A stretch of 52,019 nt of DNA from Clostridium sp. (GCA_018335695.1 JAGXRV010000002.1:1-52019); one strand, 5' to 3'; positions 7,516-17,662 are shown, counted from the first letter of the stretch. The notes: a model not told the origin generated them from the letters alone. Numbers and translations: made by a program.

Positions 7516-8667
7516 TCACTCGGCAAGATAGTTTTTCCCAACGATAACAGTCACATGAACACCCTTTTCCGGGTTCTCCTCTTTTAAAAGGTGGGCGCCC
7601 GGCAGCATAATGGCAACAGCCTTAGCCGCATCCATATTTTCAATTCTGCTGATTACCTGGGAAGTTTCAAAGTCAGACGTATCCGCATTTCCTACTCGCA
7701 ACACATTGAACCCCTCAGCCTTCAGCTTGTCGGCAACGGCGGTTGCAACTCCGGGCTGACCGCTGCCGTTTAGAATTTCCACAGTTATCTGCCTGTGCGG
7801 GATTGAGGCTTGCTGATCAGTCAGCCAATTTGCCAAATGCGGTACCGCTTCTGTATCAACCAACCAAAAGCTGCCGTCGGCCTGCACCTGTTCCTCGCCG
7901 GGCAACTCGGTCATACTCACAGCCTCCGCAAAGGGAGTGTCTTTATATTTGCCCATAGCTGTCAGCAATTCTCGCCAAGACATATTTGTTCGAAATAGCG
8001 GCGAGACCTCCTGTAAGTTTCTGACCCTGCCCAAAGCACCGGCATTCATTACTTCGGCAGAAATCGCTGCAAGTACATTTCGCCGCCGTTCAAGCTTTTC
8101 GGCGTCTGTTAATCCTTCAGCATGAATCACCGTAAGAATATCCCCGCCGTTAGTGATTTGCAGCTTTTCCCAAACTGAATCTGCTTGAAGCAGATCGAGC
8201 GCTTTTGGCAGAAAGGTTTCATCTATTTCAAGGTAAGTATGTATCGGCACGGCAAAAAATTCTGAAACAGAAGAGATTAACAGTTCCCTGCCGCCTAAAC
8301 CAAATATTTCCGCAACGCGCATAAAACCGTGTTCTTGTACACCAAGCAAAGTATGCGGCGGCACGACTATAGCGCGAAATTTTTCTTCGGCAGGGTGATA
8401 GGCCAACAGAACAAGCGCGGTTACAGATCCCCTGTTTATGCTGTCAGAAACGGAATAGAGCAGCAAATGCTCCGGCCCATCGGCGGGCGGTGCAGGAAGA
8501 GACTCTATCCAGGCAGACCGGTCTTGAATAGCGTTTAACGAACTTAACAATCTGACGCTAAGCAAAATGGACAAGAGCAAAGCGCAAAGCGCAAGCAAAA
8601 ACAACAAGCGTCCCGTTTTTATTTTATTTCGCTTTGTTCTCACCGTATAATAACGAGCCTTTGCCAT
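7516..8667 (-). CDS. LCP-like protein with LytR_C domain, degenerate active site
   Basis: A membrane-anchored protein (one helix at about residues 18-40 of the chosen start) with an LCP-like domain (about 65-270) and a C-terminal LytR_C domain (from about 290, ITVEILNGSGQPGVATAVADKL). LCP proteins attach wall teichoic acids or other glycopolymers to peptidoglycan. The usual Arg/Asp pattern RSDT and PRDT is not visible: the matching segments read RGSVTALVLL and VVPPHTLL. It may therefore be non-catalytic or use other residues. Start ATG at 8667 has AGAGGTG 8 bases upstream. It lies between yqeK and rsfS. Confidence 0.8.
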   Translation of the reverse strand: MAKARYYTVRTKRNKIKTGRLLFLLALCALLLSILLSVRLLSSLNAIQDRSAWIESLPAPPADGPEHLLLYSVSDSINRGSVTALVLLAYHPAEEKFRAIVVPPHTLLGVQEHGFMRVAEIFGLGGRELLISSVSEFFAVPIHTYLEIDETFLPKALDLLQADSVWEKLQITNGGDILTVIHAEGLTDAEKLERRRNVLAAISAEVMNAGALGRVRNLQEVSPLFRTNMSWRELLTAMGKYKDTPFAEAVSMTELPGEEQVQADGSFWLVDTEAVPHLANWLTDQQASIPHRQITVEILNGSGQPGVATAVADKLKAEGFNVLRVGNADTSDFETSQVISRIENMDAAKAVAIMLPGAHLLKEENPEKGVHVTVIVGKNYLAE

Positions 8668-8681
8668 GGCCTTCACCTCTC

Positions 8682-9242
8682 TTAAGGCATTTCGACCAGC
8701 CAGTTCCAAAAGCTGACTGTCAACGGGTGCAACGGCTGATTTTTATGTAAAATGTGGGCAATACTCTGTGCTGCCGCCTGCTTTAACCCCAGCTTAAAAT
8801 CTTTAGCCACCAGCTGGCGCAGCTCTTCCACTCCGGGGAATCTGCGGCCGGGCTCAATTTTGTCCGCGACATACACAATTTGTTGCAGCAAAGACATCTC
8901 AGGGCAACCCAAAGTATGGCTCCGGATAGCCGCAAGGATTTCACCGTCTCTTATCCCCCAGACACACGCCAGCGCCGCCCCTACAGGAGCGTGCAAGAGG
9001 ACAGGATAACGCAGAGCTAACATATCTGTTTCAATCCCGTTTTCCCAGGCAAAATCAAGCAGTTTGCCGTGAGGCCACTCTCGCGCGCAGTCATGCAACA
9101 AACCTGCCAGCCTTGCTTTGCTTTCACTGTATCCCAATGAAAGAGCTAGCCTGCCGGCAGTCTCCTCTACCCCTTGGCAATGGCCGAGCAATTCAGCTGA
9201 CAGGTTCTTTTGCAGTTGCTCGAAAATGCTTTTATCCGGCAT
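8682..9242 (-). CDS. yqeK: YqeK, HD-domain Ap4A hydrolase
   Basis: YqeK-family HD enzymes hydrolyse diadenosine tetraphosphate symmetrically to ADP. Seen here are the metal-binding His and HD residues (GHCQGVEETA, then LAGLLHDCAREW), a second His pair (LLHAPVGAALA), H in IRSHTLG, and D in YVADKIEP. With the ATG at 9242, which has GGTGA just upstream, the protein is 186 residues, normal for the family. A longer frame from 9353 adds Cys- and Arg-rich residues with no homology. Its neighbours are nadD (one gene upstream) and rsfS, a conserved Firmicutes grouping. Confidence 0.93.
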   Translation of the reverse strand: MPDKSIFEQLQKNLSAELLGHCQGVEETAGRLALSLGYSESKARLAGLLHDCAREWPHGKLLDFAWENGIETDMLALRYPVLLHAPVGAALACVWGIRDGEILAAIRSHTLGCPEMSLLQQIVYVADKIEPGRRFPGVEELRQLVAKDFKLGLKQAAAQSIAHILHKNQPLHPLTVSFWNWLVEMP

Positions 9243-9361
9243 GATCTTCACCAAAAGTATCCTTCGACAAAGAGGCATGATTTTCCTGCCGCAGCAACCA
9301 CAAGAATAATTGAGAGCATACCGTCTGCCTGATAAACAGCAAAGAGCAGGCAAAGAGCAAT

Positions 9362-9384
9362 AAAAAAGGCAACGTTAGTTGCCT
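9362..9384 (-). terminator. Intrinsic terminator after the RRM gene
   Basis: On the minus strand AGGCAAC-taac-GTTGCCT is followed by TTTTTATT. The stem is a perfect 7 bp. It lies 11 bp past the RRM gene stop and should end the spo0B-obg-nadD-RRM transcript before yqeK. Confidence 0.8.
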
Positions 9385-9395
9385 CGTCCGTTGCC

Positions 9396-9644
9396 TCATC
9401 CAAGCCTGGGTTTTGCTTCATTTACAACAAGCTTTCTGCCGTCCATTTCTGTTCCGTTTAAATCGATAATTTTTTCGGCAGACTCTGCCGAAACCTCAAT
9501 AAATCCATATCCTTTAGAACGGCCTGTGGCGCGTTCCGTAATGATTCTCGCGCTAAGTACTTGTCCATGTTGACTGAAATATTCTTTTAGCTGATCTTCG
9601 CTTAATGACCATGGAATATTTCCGATGTAAATAGTTTTTGACAC
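9396..9644 (-). CDS. Single-RRM RNA-binding protein
   Basis: An 82-residue RNA recognition motif protein. RNP2 is IYIGNI (5-10) and RNP1 is KGYGFIEV (44-51), with the aromatic residues needed to stack on RNA bases. The fold fills the protein, with only a short tail. Such single-RRM proteins are common in cyanobacteria and scattered in other bacteria, where they bind mRNA or sRNA; the target here is unknown. Start GTG at 9644 has GAGGTGAT upstream. It is the last gene of the spo0B-obg-nadD unit, 12 bp after nadD and just before a terminator. Confidence 0.9.
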   Translation of the reverse strand: MSKTIYIGNIPWSLSEDQLKEYFSQHGQVLSARIITERATGRSKGYGFIEVSAESAEKIIDLNGTEMDGRKLVVNEAKPRLG

Positions 9645-9656
9645 GTCCCGATCACC

Positions 9657-10361
9657 TCACTTTAAGATTCTATTTTTAGTATCCGAAGAAAGAGGTGTTT
9701 TATACTGGGGCTTTGCGTCAGAGTATAAACCGTTTTTTAAGATATACTGCGTTACCGCTTCCGGCGTCAAATATTTAATTGATTTCCCTTCGGAAACACG
9801 ATTTCGAATAAATGTAGATGAAATCGCCATGGCGGGTATTTCCACAACATAGATGTTGCACAACGCTTCAGGACAGACCTCGCCTATTGTTTCTTCGAGT
9901 TTGCTTAGACTATATCCAGGTCTGGTGGCAGCAATAAATGAACAGATGGACAACAGCTCCTGATAGTCTTTCCAGCTAAGAATTTCCAGAATGGCATCGG
10001 CCCCTGTGATAAAGAACAGATTTGCCTTGCCTTCATAATATTGGTGGAAGAAACGGATTGTCTCAATAGTGTATGTCCGTTCAGCCTGCATCCTGTCAAC
10101 TTCCACACGTGAAACATTAAAATATGGGTTTGTGATCGTGGCCAAAACAGTCATTAGGTAGCGATGCTCCGGAGCGCTTACATCCTTAGCTTCTTTATGC
10201 GGAGGATGCCCGCTTGGAACGAAAATCACTTTATCTAGACCAAACTTAATCCGCACTTCTTCTGCCGTAACCAAGTGACCTAAGTGTATTGGATCAAATG
10301 TGCCGCCCATTAGGCCAATTGACTGTTTCTCTTCGCTATTTGCATGTAGCAATTTCATCAT
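9657..10361 (-). CDS. nadD: Nicotinate-nucleotide adenylyltransferase NadD
   Basis: NadD makes deamido-NAD from nicotinate mononucleotide and ATP, a late step of NAD synthesis. The nucleotidyltransferase loop GGTFDPIHLGH lies at residues 19-29 and the C-terminal ISSTFIRNRVSEGKS motif binds ATP. The N-terminal extension of about 15 residues and the C-terminal tail are slightly longer than usual, total 234. Two adjacent ATGs (10361, 10358) follow GGGGTGG. It starts 13 bp after obg, and obg-nadD-yqeK-rsfS is a conserved block. Confidence 0.94.
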   Translation of the reverse strand: MMKLLHANSEEKQSIGLMGGTFDPIHLGHLVTAEEVRIKFGLDKVIFVPSGHPPHKEAKDVSAPEHRYLMTVLATITNPYFNVSRVEVDRMQAERTYTIETIRFFHQYYEGKANLFFITGADAILEILSWKDYQELLSICSFIAATRPGYSLSKLEETIGEVCPEALCNIYVVEIPAMAISSTFIRNRVSEGKSIKYLTPEAVTQYILKNGLYSDAKPQYKTPLSSDTKNRILK

Positions 10362-10374
10362 TCCACCCCGTTTG

Positions 10375-11667
<1,293 letters not shown>

Positions 11668-11679
11668 TTAAGGTCAGTC

Positions 11680-12216
11680 TTATTGTTCGCCCAAGGCAAA
11701 GCTGTTATCCAAATTAAACAAGAGATCTACGCCATTGCGGACAGACGCAATCATCCCATTTTCTGAGGAAGCAGCAATTACAACCCCCCAAAATAAATCT
11801 TGTTCCTTTTCTAAAGAAACACTAATAGTTAACTTTGGGTAATCCTTGCCGTCAATGCTCACAGCAACCTGCCCTTGATCAGTCTCTTGCAACTGCCGGC
11901 GAAGAGTTAAGAGCGTTTTTTCAAGACCTTCCAGTGTTTCAACAGGCAGAAGCGGCATAGTTTCTTTAACATCCAAAAGGTAGTTTCCGCCCAAAAACTG
12001 CAGCAACTCTTTATAGATCAGCAAGGCCAGTCTTGGATCACCGCAGTTGATTAACTTGCCAAACTGCTGAACTTCCTCGCTCACACTGCGAATATATGCC
12101 ATCAACTTATCTGTTCTGTTGAGCTGAGCCAAACCACTTATCACTTGCAAGGTATTCAGAAAATCATGGCGATATATATCTACCAATTCAGCCATGGCGT
12201 TTTTAAGATCATACAT
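11680..12216 (-). CDS. spo0B: Sporulation phosphotransferase Spo0B-like
   Basis: Spo0B relays phosphate from Spo0F to Spo0A in the Bacillus phosphorelay. The 178-residue product has the Spo0B alpha-helical start with phospho-acceptor H17 in RHDFLNTLQVISGLAQL, followed by a degenerate ATPase-like domain that lacks the kinase nucleotide boxes. Position just upstream of obg supports the call. Many clostridia lack a full phosphorelay, so the protein may act with orphan kinases in a different way here. Upstream lies an rpmA terminator and a plausible promoter, so spo0B probably heads its own operon. Confidence 0.88.
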   Translation of the reverse strand: MYDLKNAMAELVDIYRHDFLNTLQVISGLAQLNRTDKLMAYIRSVSEEVQQFGKLINCGDPRLALLIYKELLQFLGGNYLLDVKETMPLLPVETLEGLEKTLLTLRRQLQETDQGQVAVSIDGKDYPKLTISVSLEKEQDLFWGVVIAASSENGMIASVRNGVDLLFNLDNSFALGEQ

Positions 12217-12239
12217 TTACCCAATTCTCCCCGCCTAAA

Positions 12240-12268
12240 AATATATGGACATTTATTCGCTGCGGCAA
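12240..12268 (-). promoter_or_regulatory. Candidate promoter for spo0B-obg operon
   Basis: On the minus strand TTGCCG, a 17-base spacer and TATATT lie 24 bases upstream of the spo0B start and just beyond the rpmA terminator. I see no Spo0A box next to it. Confidence 0.5.
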
Positions 12269-12292
12269 TCGCAAACCCTTTTCATTTCAAGT

Positions 12293-12323
12293 CAAAAAAA
12301 CAAACCGGAGGTTGCTCCGGTTT
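12293..12323 (-). terminator. Intrinsic terminator after rpmA
   Basis: Minus strand AAACCGGAG-caac-CTCCGGTTT, a perfect 9-bp stem, followed by GTTTTTTT. It lies 24 bp past the rpmA stop and separates rplU-prp-rpmA from spo0B. Confidence 0.9.
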
Positions 12324-12346
12324 ATCTCAATAATTAGGTCGTCACT

Positions 12347-12637
12347 CTAAACGGCTTCGGTAGTCAGATAAACACTAACCTGCTTCTTATCGCGCCCTTT
12401 GCGCTCAAAAGATACTACGCCGTCAACCAAAGCAAAGAGGGTATCATCTTTGCCGCGGCCGACATTATTGCCGGGGTGAATTTTTGTGCCCCGCTGACGC
12501 ACAAGAATACTGCCTGCGGAGACATTTTGCCCGTCAGCTCTTTTCACACCCAAATATTGAGGGTTGCTGTCACGACCATTGCGGGAGCTTCCCACACCTT
12601 TTTTGTGAGCAAACAACTGAAGATTCATCAGCATCAT
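12347..12637 (-). CDS. rpmA: Ribosomal protein L27
   Basis: L27 of the 50S subunit, whose N-terminus reaches the peptidyl-transferase centre. The sequence [24 protein letters not shown] is diagnostic. The protein carries the Firmicutes-type N-terminal extension MMLMNLQLF, which the Prp protease is known to remove so that Ala becomes the first residue. The prp gene lies directly upstream, which fits. It is the last gene of rplU-prp-rpmA. Length of 96 is normal. Confidence 0.97.
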   Translation of the reverse strand: MMLMNLQLFAHKKGVGSSRNGRDSNPQYLGVKRADGQNVSAGSILVRQRGTKIHPGNNVGRGKDDTLFALVDGVVSFERKGRDKKQVSVYLTTEAV

Positions 12638-12650
12638 GAGAGTTCACCTC

Positions 12651-12977
12651 CTATTCTTCCTCTGTCACTTTCAGAAAACCGGGGTACCCCCGGTTAATTT
12701 CATCCAGACCCACCAACATGCTCTCGGCAAGCAATGCCGCCTTCTCATGCAACTCTGGCTGAAGTCCGGCAGGAACACGCAGGAAAAAATAACCGTCACG
12801 CATTTCTGCCGCTACATTTAATTGCAACAGGCGCCGCAAACTGAAAAAGTATGTCTGCACCAGCACCGAAACGGCCGAACAGATCAGGTCTTCTCCCTTA
12901 GGCGCGCTGCCGGCATGGCCGCTGACAGTAATTTCTGAGACGCAGCCCGCCTCGCGTATAACGCGGACGCGAATCAC
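12651..12977 (-). CDS. prp: Ribosomal-processing cysteine protease Prp
   Basis: Prp (YsxB) is the cysteine protease that cuts the N-terminal extension of L27 after the LQLF-type motif. The probable catalytic pair is H21 in SGHAGSAPKGEDL and C33 in LICSAVSVL. The length of 108 is normal. The gene sits between rplU (5 bp gap) and rpmA (13 bp gap), the conserved order, with its substrate encoded next. Confidence 0.95.
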   Translation of the reverse strand: MIRVRVIREAGCVSEITVSGHAGSAPKGEDLICSAVSVLVQTYFFSLRRLLQLNVAAEMRDGYFFLRVPAGLQPELHEKAALLAESMLVGLDEINRGYPGFLKVTEEE

Positions 12978-12982
12978 TTGAG

Positions 12983-13294
12983 TTACACCTCAATCTTTTC
13001 AATCAGAACACGGGTAAAAGGCTGGCGGTGACCCTGCTTGCGGCGATAATTCTTCTTTGCCTTATACTTAAAAACAATAATTTTCTTTGCTTTGCCGTGG
13101 TCTAAGACCTTCCCCCGAACGAGAACACCGTTTAAATAAGGTTGCCCCACTTCGAGGCGGCTTTCTTTTTTGACAGCCAAAACACGATCAAACCCGACTT
13201 CCGCGCCAACCTCGGCAGCCAACATCTCAACATCGAGGACAGAACCCTCCTCGACGCGGTATTGCTTACCGCCGGTTTCAATAATTGCGTACAT
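12983..13294 (-). CDS. rplU: Ribosomal protein L21
   Basis: L21 of the 50S subunit, 103 residues, starting [17 protein letters not shown] and containing the conserved [16 protein letters not shown] near the end. First gene of rplU-prp-rpmA. A promoter and a conserved-looking leader lie immediately upstream. Confidence 0.97.
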   Translation of the reverse strand: MYAIIETGGKQYRVEEGSVLDVEMLAAEVGAEVGFDRVLAVKKESRLEVGQPYLNGVLVRGKVLDHGKAKKIIVFKYKAKKNYRRKQGHRQPFTRVLIEKIEV

Positions 13295-13385
13295 GAAAAC
13301 TTTTCACCTTCCTGTCAAGACTCGCCGGCAAGAGGTACCTTATGGTTTAAAACCTGCTGCCGAGCGGTTACAATCAGTCACTACA
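13295..13385 (-). ncRNA. L21 leader RNA (probable)
   Basis: The 5' untranslated region of rplU on the minus strand contains paired segments (GCTCGGCAGCAGGTTTTAAACC, then AAGGTACCTC and TTGCCGGCGAG) that resemble the Firmicutes L21 leader, which is thought to bind L21 for autoregulation. I identify it by position and general look only; a covariance search with the Rfam L21_leader model would decide. Confidence 0.55.
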
Positions 13386-13387
13386 GT

Positions 13388-13417
13388 ATTCTAGCACAAC
13401 GATAAAAGCTTTGTCAA
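13388..13417 (-). promoter_or_regulatory. Sigma-A type promoter for rplU-prp-rpmA
   Basis: TTGACA, an 18-base spacer and TAGAAT on the minus strand. The -35 box abuts the end of the RNase G gene. Transcription would begin near 13381 and include the L21 leader. Confidence 0.75.
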
Positions 13418-15124
13418 TCAAACAATCTTTTGGCCTGTGAACGGACTGTGAACAATCTTTGCCTTGGCAAAGGTGCGAGCCACTTGCGTAATTTGCACCG
13501 TAACCTTTTCCCCCACATAAGCTCCTCCGGCTTGCACATCAATCACAAAACCGCTAATGCGACCAATGCCGTCATAAGGGTTATTAAGATGGGGCTCTTC
13601 CACTTTTAATTCATAGTGCTCCCCCACTTCCACAGGTGATACCACCGACTCGACATCAGCCAGCTTGCCTGTGGCAAGGATGCGGTATTTTTCCACATGG
13701 ATGGTTTCACTGCCGCGGATGAAAATGTTTTTGCCCGTCTCTTCTTCCAATTTGCGCAAATAAGACCCACCGGGCCCAATCAACAGTCCTGCCACGCTAT
13801 GATGAGCCTCCAGCAAGACAGCTTCAGCGTCAAGCCCCGCTAAAAAATCTTTTAGCTGCCGTTCCGTCCGAGCGCTAACCACATCAGCCGTCAGGACTTT
13901 CCCGCGTCCTCCGCAATAGCAACACGTCTGTTGCAGCACCGCATCAAGGCCTTGCCTTGCTTTCTTACGAGTTATTTCTACCAACCCCAGGGCTGTTAAC
14001 CCCAAAATATGCGATTTCGTTCTGTCGTCCTTTGCTTTTTCCGTCAACACTTCCAACACCTGTTTGCGGTGTTCCTCGCTTTCCATATCGATAAAATCTA
14101 TTATAATAATGCCCCCGATATCGCGAAGTCTCACCTGACGAATAATTTCTGCTGCCGCTTCCTTGTTAGTTTTCAAGACTGTATCAGCCAAGTTGGTCTT
14201 ACCAATATATTTTCCGGTATTCACATCAATTACTGTCAGCGCTTCTGTATAATCAAATACCAAATAGCCGCCGCAATTAAGCCAGACAATGCGGGAAAGA
14301 GCCTTCTCAATTTCTGTCTCTACCCCAAAAGCGTCAAAAATAGGCAGTTCTTCGTTATAATGCTTGACCCGTCCTTTAAGTGCAGGCCCCAATATCTCCA
14401 GAGCTTCTAAGATTTTATCGTATTCGTAGCGTTTGTCGACTAGCAGCTCATTAATCTGCTCCGTAAATAAATCCCTGATGATCCGATAAACCAAATCCAA
14501 ATCCTGATAAACCAGACTAGGAGCAGATTGTTTATCATAGCGAGCCTGAATTCGCTCCCAAAGCGAAAGCAAAAAACTAAGATCCTGCCGGAATGCATCT
14601 TGGTCCTGTTTTTCCGCCACCGTACGGACTATTAGCCCCATTCCGTCAGGACGCAATTCAGAAGCAATCTGACGCAAACGCTCCCGCTCTTCCGGCTCTT
14701 CTATGCGCCTTGAAACGCCGGCATATTCAGCGGTAGGCATTAGCACTAAATGCCTTCCCGGAAAGGTGATTTGCCTGGTGAGGCGGGCTCCCTTACTGCC
14801 AAACGGTTCCTTAATAACCTGAACCATCAGTATATCGCCGGGGCGCAGCAACTGTTCAATCTTCTTTTTGAACTGATGCTTGCCATTGCATTCATCCGGC
14901 AGCAAAGCATCGTCCACATACAAAAATGCGTTTCTCTCCAGACCAATATCAACAAAAGCCGCCTGCATGCCCGGCAGCACATTGGAAACCACACCTTTAT
15001 ATATATTGCCAACCACCCGCTGATGTATAGGCCGCTCAAGATAAATCTCAACCGGTTTGCCATCTTCCAGCAATGCCACGCGGGTTTGCCTGTTATCACA
15101 GTTGATAACAATTTTCTTCTGCAT
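13418..15124 (-). CDS. rng: Ribonuclease E/G family
   Basis: A 568-residue single-strand endoribonuclease of the RNase G type that matures rRNA and degrades mRNA. It has an S1 domain (about 35-125), the catalytic magnesium Asps D300 (TVIDVNTGK) and D343 (IIIDFIDM), and the Zn-link CCYCGGRGK at 401-409. The C-terminal part continues with a TRAM-like segment. There is no long degradosome scaffold, so it is RNase G-like rather than full RNase E. It follows the TIGR03936 gene by 17 bp, a frequent clostridial arrangement. Confidence 0.95.
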   Translation of the reverse strand: MQKKIVINCDNRQTRVALLEDGKPVEIYLERPIHQRVVGNIYKGVVSNVLPGMQAAFVDIGLERNAFLYVDDALLPDECNGKHQFKKKIEQLLRPGDILMVQVIKEPFGSKGARLTRQITFPGRHLVLMPTAEYAGVSRRIEEPEERERLRQIASELRPDGMGLIVRTVAEKQDQDAFRQDLSFLLSLWERIQARYDKQSAPSLVYQDLDLVYRIIRDLFTEQINELLVDKRYEYDKILEALEILGPALKGRVKHYNEELPIFDAFGVETEIEKALSRIVWLNCGGYLVFDYTEALTVIDVNTGKYIGKTNLADTVLKTNKEAAAEIIRQVRLRDIGGIIIIDFIDMESEEHRKQVLEVLTEKAKDDRTKSHILGLTALGLVEITRKKARQGLDAVLQQTCCYCGGRGKVLTADVVSARTERQLKDFLAGLDAEAVLLEAHHSVAGLLIGPGGSYLRKLEEETGKNIFIRGSETIHVEKYRILATGKLADVESVVSPVEVGEHYELKVEEPHLNNPYDGIGRISGFVIDVQAGGAYVGEKVTVQITQVARTFAKAKIVHSPFTGQKIV

Positions 15125-15141
15125 TTTCGGACACCTCTTTA

Positions 15142-15807
15142 TTAATTGAGAAGAACTGCCATCGGCTCCCGAAAGCTACCTCCCGAGGCAAGATACAACT
15201 CTATCCTGTGCAACCTGCCCAGAACGGACGGCAAACACAAAAGCTTCAGAACTTCCCCGGGCCTGACGACACTTTCCCCGCCGGAGGCCAGCAACATGCT
15301 CAGGCACGATGCTTTTTCATCCACTGCCAAGCTATAAATCAATGGCCGTATATCCACTGTTTTTCTCCCTTTTTTGCTTTCCCGCTCCACAGTAAGGGAT
15401 GATGCTGCCAATAACTTTTGCACCGCTTCCTGCACACACCTGCTTTCATCGACTTGAAGCGGCAGCTCCCACTGCGCCGCACAGACCAGCGACATTAATG
15501 CGGGGGTAGACTCCGGAACTTGCCGCCAAGCAAGCATCTTCAGTCCATGGGGCAAAGTTTCGTCCAACCGCTCAAAGGCAGCTCCGTCCAGACGTTCGGT
15601 AAACTGAATATCCAAATATTCGCCTTCACTCGTAACGCCTACTGCCAGTGCAGAAGCAAATGAAATTTTAGGGTGACGATTAAACCCGGCAGTATATGCA
15701 ACAGGCAGACAAGCGCGGCGAATAGCACGCTGCCAAACACGCATCAGATCCAAATGGGAAAGGAAACGCATTGGACTTTCTTTGGCAAATTTAATCCAGA
15801 CGCGCAT
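15142..15807 (-). CDS. TIGR03936 / DUF2344 radical-SAM-linked protein
   Basis: A 221-residue protein of the DUF2344 family, seen next to or fused to TIGR03960 radical SAM proteins. Typical text includes RFLSHLDLMRVWQRAIRRA, VAYTAGFNRHPKISFASALAVGVTSEGEYLDIQF. The biochemical role is unknown; its co-occurrence with RNase G and ribosomal genes suggests tRNA or rRNA work. Start ATG at 15807 follows AAAGGAG by 9 bases. It overlaps the end of the radical SAM gene by 17 bp. Confidence 0.92.
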   Translation of the reverse strand: MRVWIKFAKESPMRFLSHLDLMRVWQRAIRRACLPVAYTAGFNRHPKISFASALAVGVTSEGEYLDIQFTERLDGAAFERLDETLPHGLKMLAWRQVPESTPALMSLVCAAQWELPLQVDESRCVQEAVQKLLAASSLTVERESKKGRKTVDIRPLIYSLAVDEKASCLSMLLASGGESVVRPGEVLKLLCLPSVLGRLHRIELYLASGGSFREPMAVLLN

Positions 15808-17662
15808 TTTGGCAAGCTCCTTTACCATCTTTACCATTTTTGCCTTCCAGCAGCAGGCTCATACCACAGCCGAGGCAGTTTTCCCTGCAGTCCTCTGAAA
15901 CTTTGGCAGCCAAAGCCAATTTGTACTCTTTTTTAAGAAATGTTTTCGTTACCCCGGAATCCAAGTGGTCCCAAGGCAATGGGTCGTCCAAGTCATATTG
16001 TCTGGTTGCCATTTCCGCCATCTCCAGACCATTCTCCCTAAAAGCTTGCTGCCAATTTTCAAAAGAAAAATGTTCATCCCAGCCATCCAGTTTGCAACCT
16101 AATTCAGCGGCACGCGCAATTACAGCGTTTAACTCTCGCCCGCCGCGCGCCAGAGCTGCCTCCAGCAAACTAGGTTCTACTCCGTGCCATTTAAATTGTG
16201 CTCCTGCAGCACGTAAGCTCTGGCGCAAAATATTTTGCCTGCGCAAAATTTCATCCCGCCGAATTAACCCTGCCCATTGAAAGGGCGTATGCGCTTTCGG
16301 AATAAAGACTGACACGGAAACAGTTACCCGCGGCTTCCCCCGGCAGCCTGCCTGTCTATAAGCAGCCATTACCTTGCGAACTAAATCAACAATGCCTTCC
16401 AAATCTTCATCTGTCTCCGTCGGCAAGCCAATCATAAAATAAAGCTTTATTCCGGTCCAGCCGGCGGCAAACGCGTCTGTTACCGCACTAATCAGGTCGG
16501 CTTCCGAAATATTTTTATTAATTACATCGCGCAAGCGCTGGGTACCAGCCTCGGGAGCAAATGTAAGTCCGCTCTTACGCACCTGCTTAACTTGCTCTGC
16601 CAGTTCACCGGAAAAAGAATCAAGACGCAGCGAGGGCAAGGAGAGAGCGACTCCTTCCTTAGCAAGTTCCAAACCTAACTCCGTCACAAGTTGCCCAATA
16701 GCGCTGTAATCCCCACTGCTAAGTGAACTGAGCGCCAATTCATCATAACCGCTTGTCCTAACCAATTCTTTAGCCAATGCTTTTAGCTTAACCGGTGTCC
16801 GCTCCCGCAGCGGACGATAAATGATACCTGCCTGGCAGAAACGACATCCTCTCGTACAACCACGAAACAACTCCAGCACTAAGCGGTCATGAACAATACT
16901 TCCATAAGGAACCACAAATTTCACGGGATAGGCTGCCGCATCCAAATCTGCGACTACCGCCCGTTTAACCTGCCTGGGAAGGTTGGCGTCAAGCGGCCTT
17001 ATGCCAAGAAGATTACCATGCTGATCAAAATCCGGCATGTAGAGCGACGGCACGTAAACTCCGGCTATCCGAGACAAAGAGAATAACTTATCCGCACGCG
17101 ATAAATGCTTGTTTTGCTCTAAGAAAGATAAAACTTGCGGCAAAGTTTCTTCCGCATCCCCAAGCATAAAAAAATCAAAGAAATGCGCCAAAGGCTCCGG
17201 GTTAAACGCTCCGGGGCCTCCGCCGACTACCAAAGGTTCCTCCTCGCCTCGTGAGAGAGCCAAGAGAGTTATTCCGCCAAGCCGCAGCATCTGCAAAATA
17301 GTGGCGTAAGAAAGCTCATACTGAAGGGTAAAACCCAAAAGATCAAAAGCGGCTAAAGGTGTTACCGTTTCAAGCGAACAAAGCGGAAAAGCTTCATTCT
17401 GCAGAATTGCCTCTAGGTCGGTATCAGGCATAAACACCCGCTCAGCCGCCCACTGCTCATGGTCATTAATTAGCGAATAGAGGATTTTCAAGCCCAAGTG
17501 AGACATCCCCACTTCATACAGATCCGGAAAAGCAAGCACCGCTTTGAGCGAACAGCGAGAGAGGTCTTTAGCCACCGCATTCACTTCATTGCCTAGATAA
17601 CGCGTCGGTTTTTGCACCCGAGGCAAAATCTCATCCCAAAATTTCACTTTATAGTCGAGCAT
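15791..17662 (-). CDS. B12-binding-type radical SAM protein (TIGR03960)
   Basis: A 623-residue protein with an N-terminal B12-binding-like domain (about 30-200) and a radical SAM core whose [4Fe-4S] ligands are C269, C273 and C276 in CTRGCRFC. The C-terminal portion carries further Cys near the end (EDCRENCLGCGM). Function is not established; it is nearly always followed by the DUF2344 gene, as here. I chose ATG 17662 because GGAGG precedes it closely; the ATG at 17680 has no such site. The genes spoIVFB and rodA lie upstream. Confidence 0.93.
   Translation of the reverse strand: MLDYKVKFWDEILPRVQKPTRYLGNEVNAVAKDLSRCSLKAVLAFPDLYEVGMSHLGLKILYSLINDHEQWAAERVFMPDTDLEAILQNEAFPLCSLETVTPLAAFDLLGFTLQYELSYATILQMLRLGGITLLALSRGEEEPLVVGGGPGAFNPEPLAHFFDFFMLGDAEETLPQVLSFLEQNKHLSRADKLFSLSRIAGVYVPSLYMPDFDQHGNLLGIRPLDANLPRQVKRAVVADLDAAAYPVKFVVPYGSIVHDRLVLELFRGCTRGCRFCQAGIIYRPLRERTPVKLKALAKELVRTSGYDELALSSLSSGDYSAIGQLVTELGLELAKEGVALSLPSLRLDSFSGELAEQVKQVRKSGLTFAPEAGTQRLRDVINKNISEADLISAVTDAFAAGWTGIKLYFMIGLPTETDEDLEGIVDLVRKVMAAYRQAGCRGKPRVTVSVSVFIPKAHTPFQWAGLIRRDEILRRQNILRQSLRAAGAQFKWHGVEPSLLEAALARGGRELNAVIARAAELGCKLDGWDEHFSFENWQQAFRENGLEMAEMATRQYDLDDPLPWDHLDSGVTKTFLKKEYKLALAAKVSEDCRENCLGCGMSLLLEGKNGKDGKGACQNARLD

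Noticed and set aside
14009-14410. Plus-strand ORF of 133 codons opposite RNase G
   Set aside because: Lies fully inside a conserved gene on the other strand; no recognisable product.
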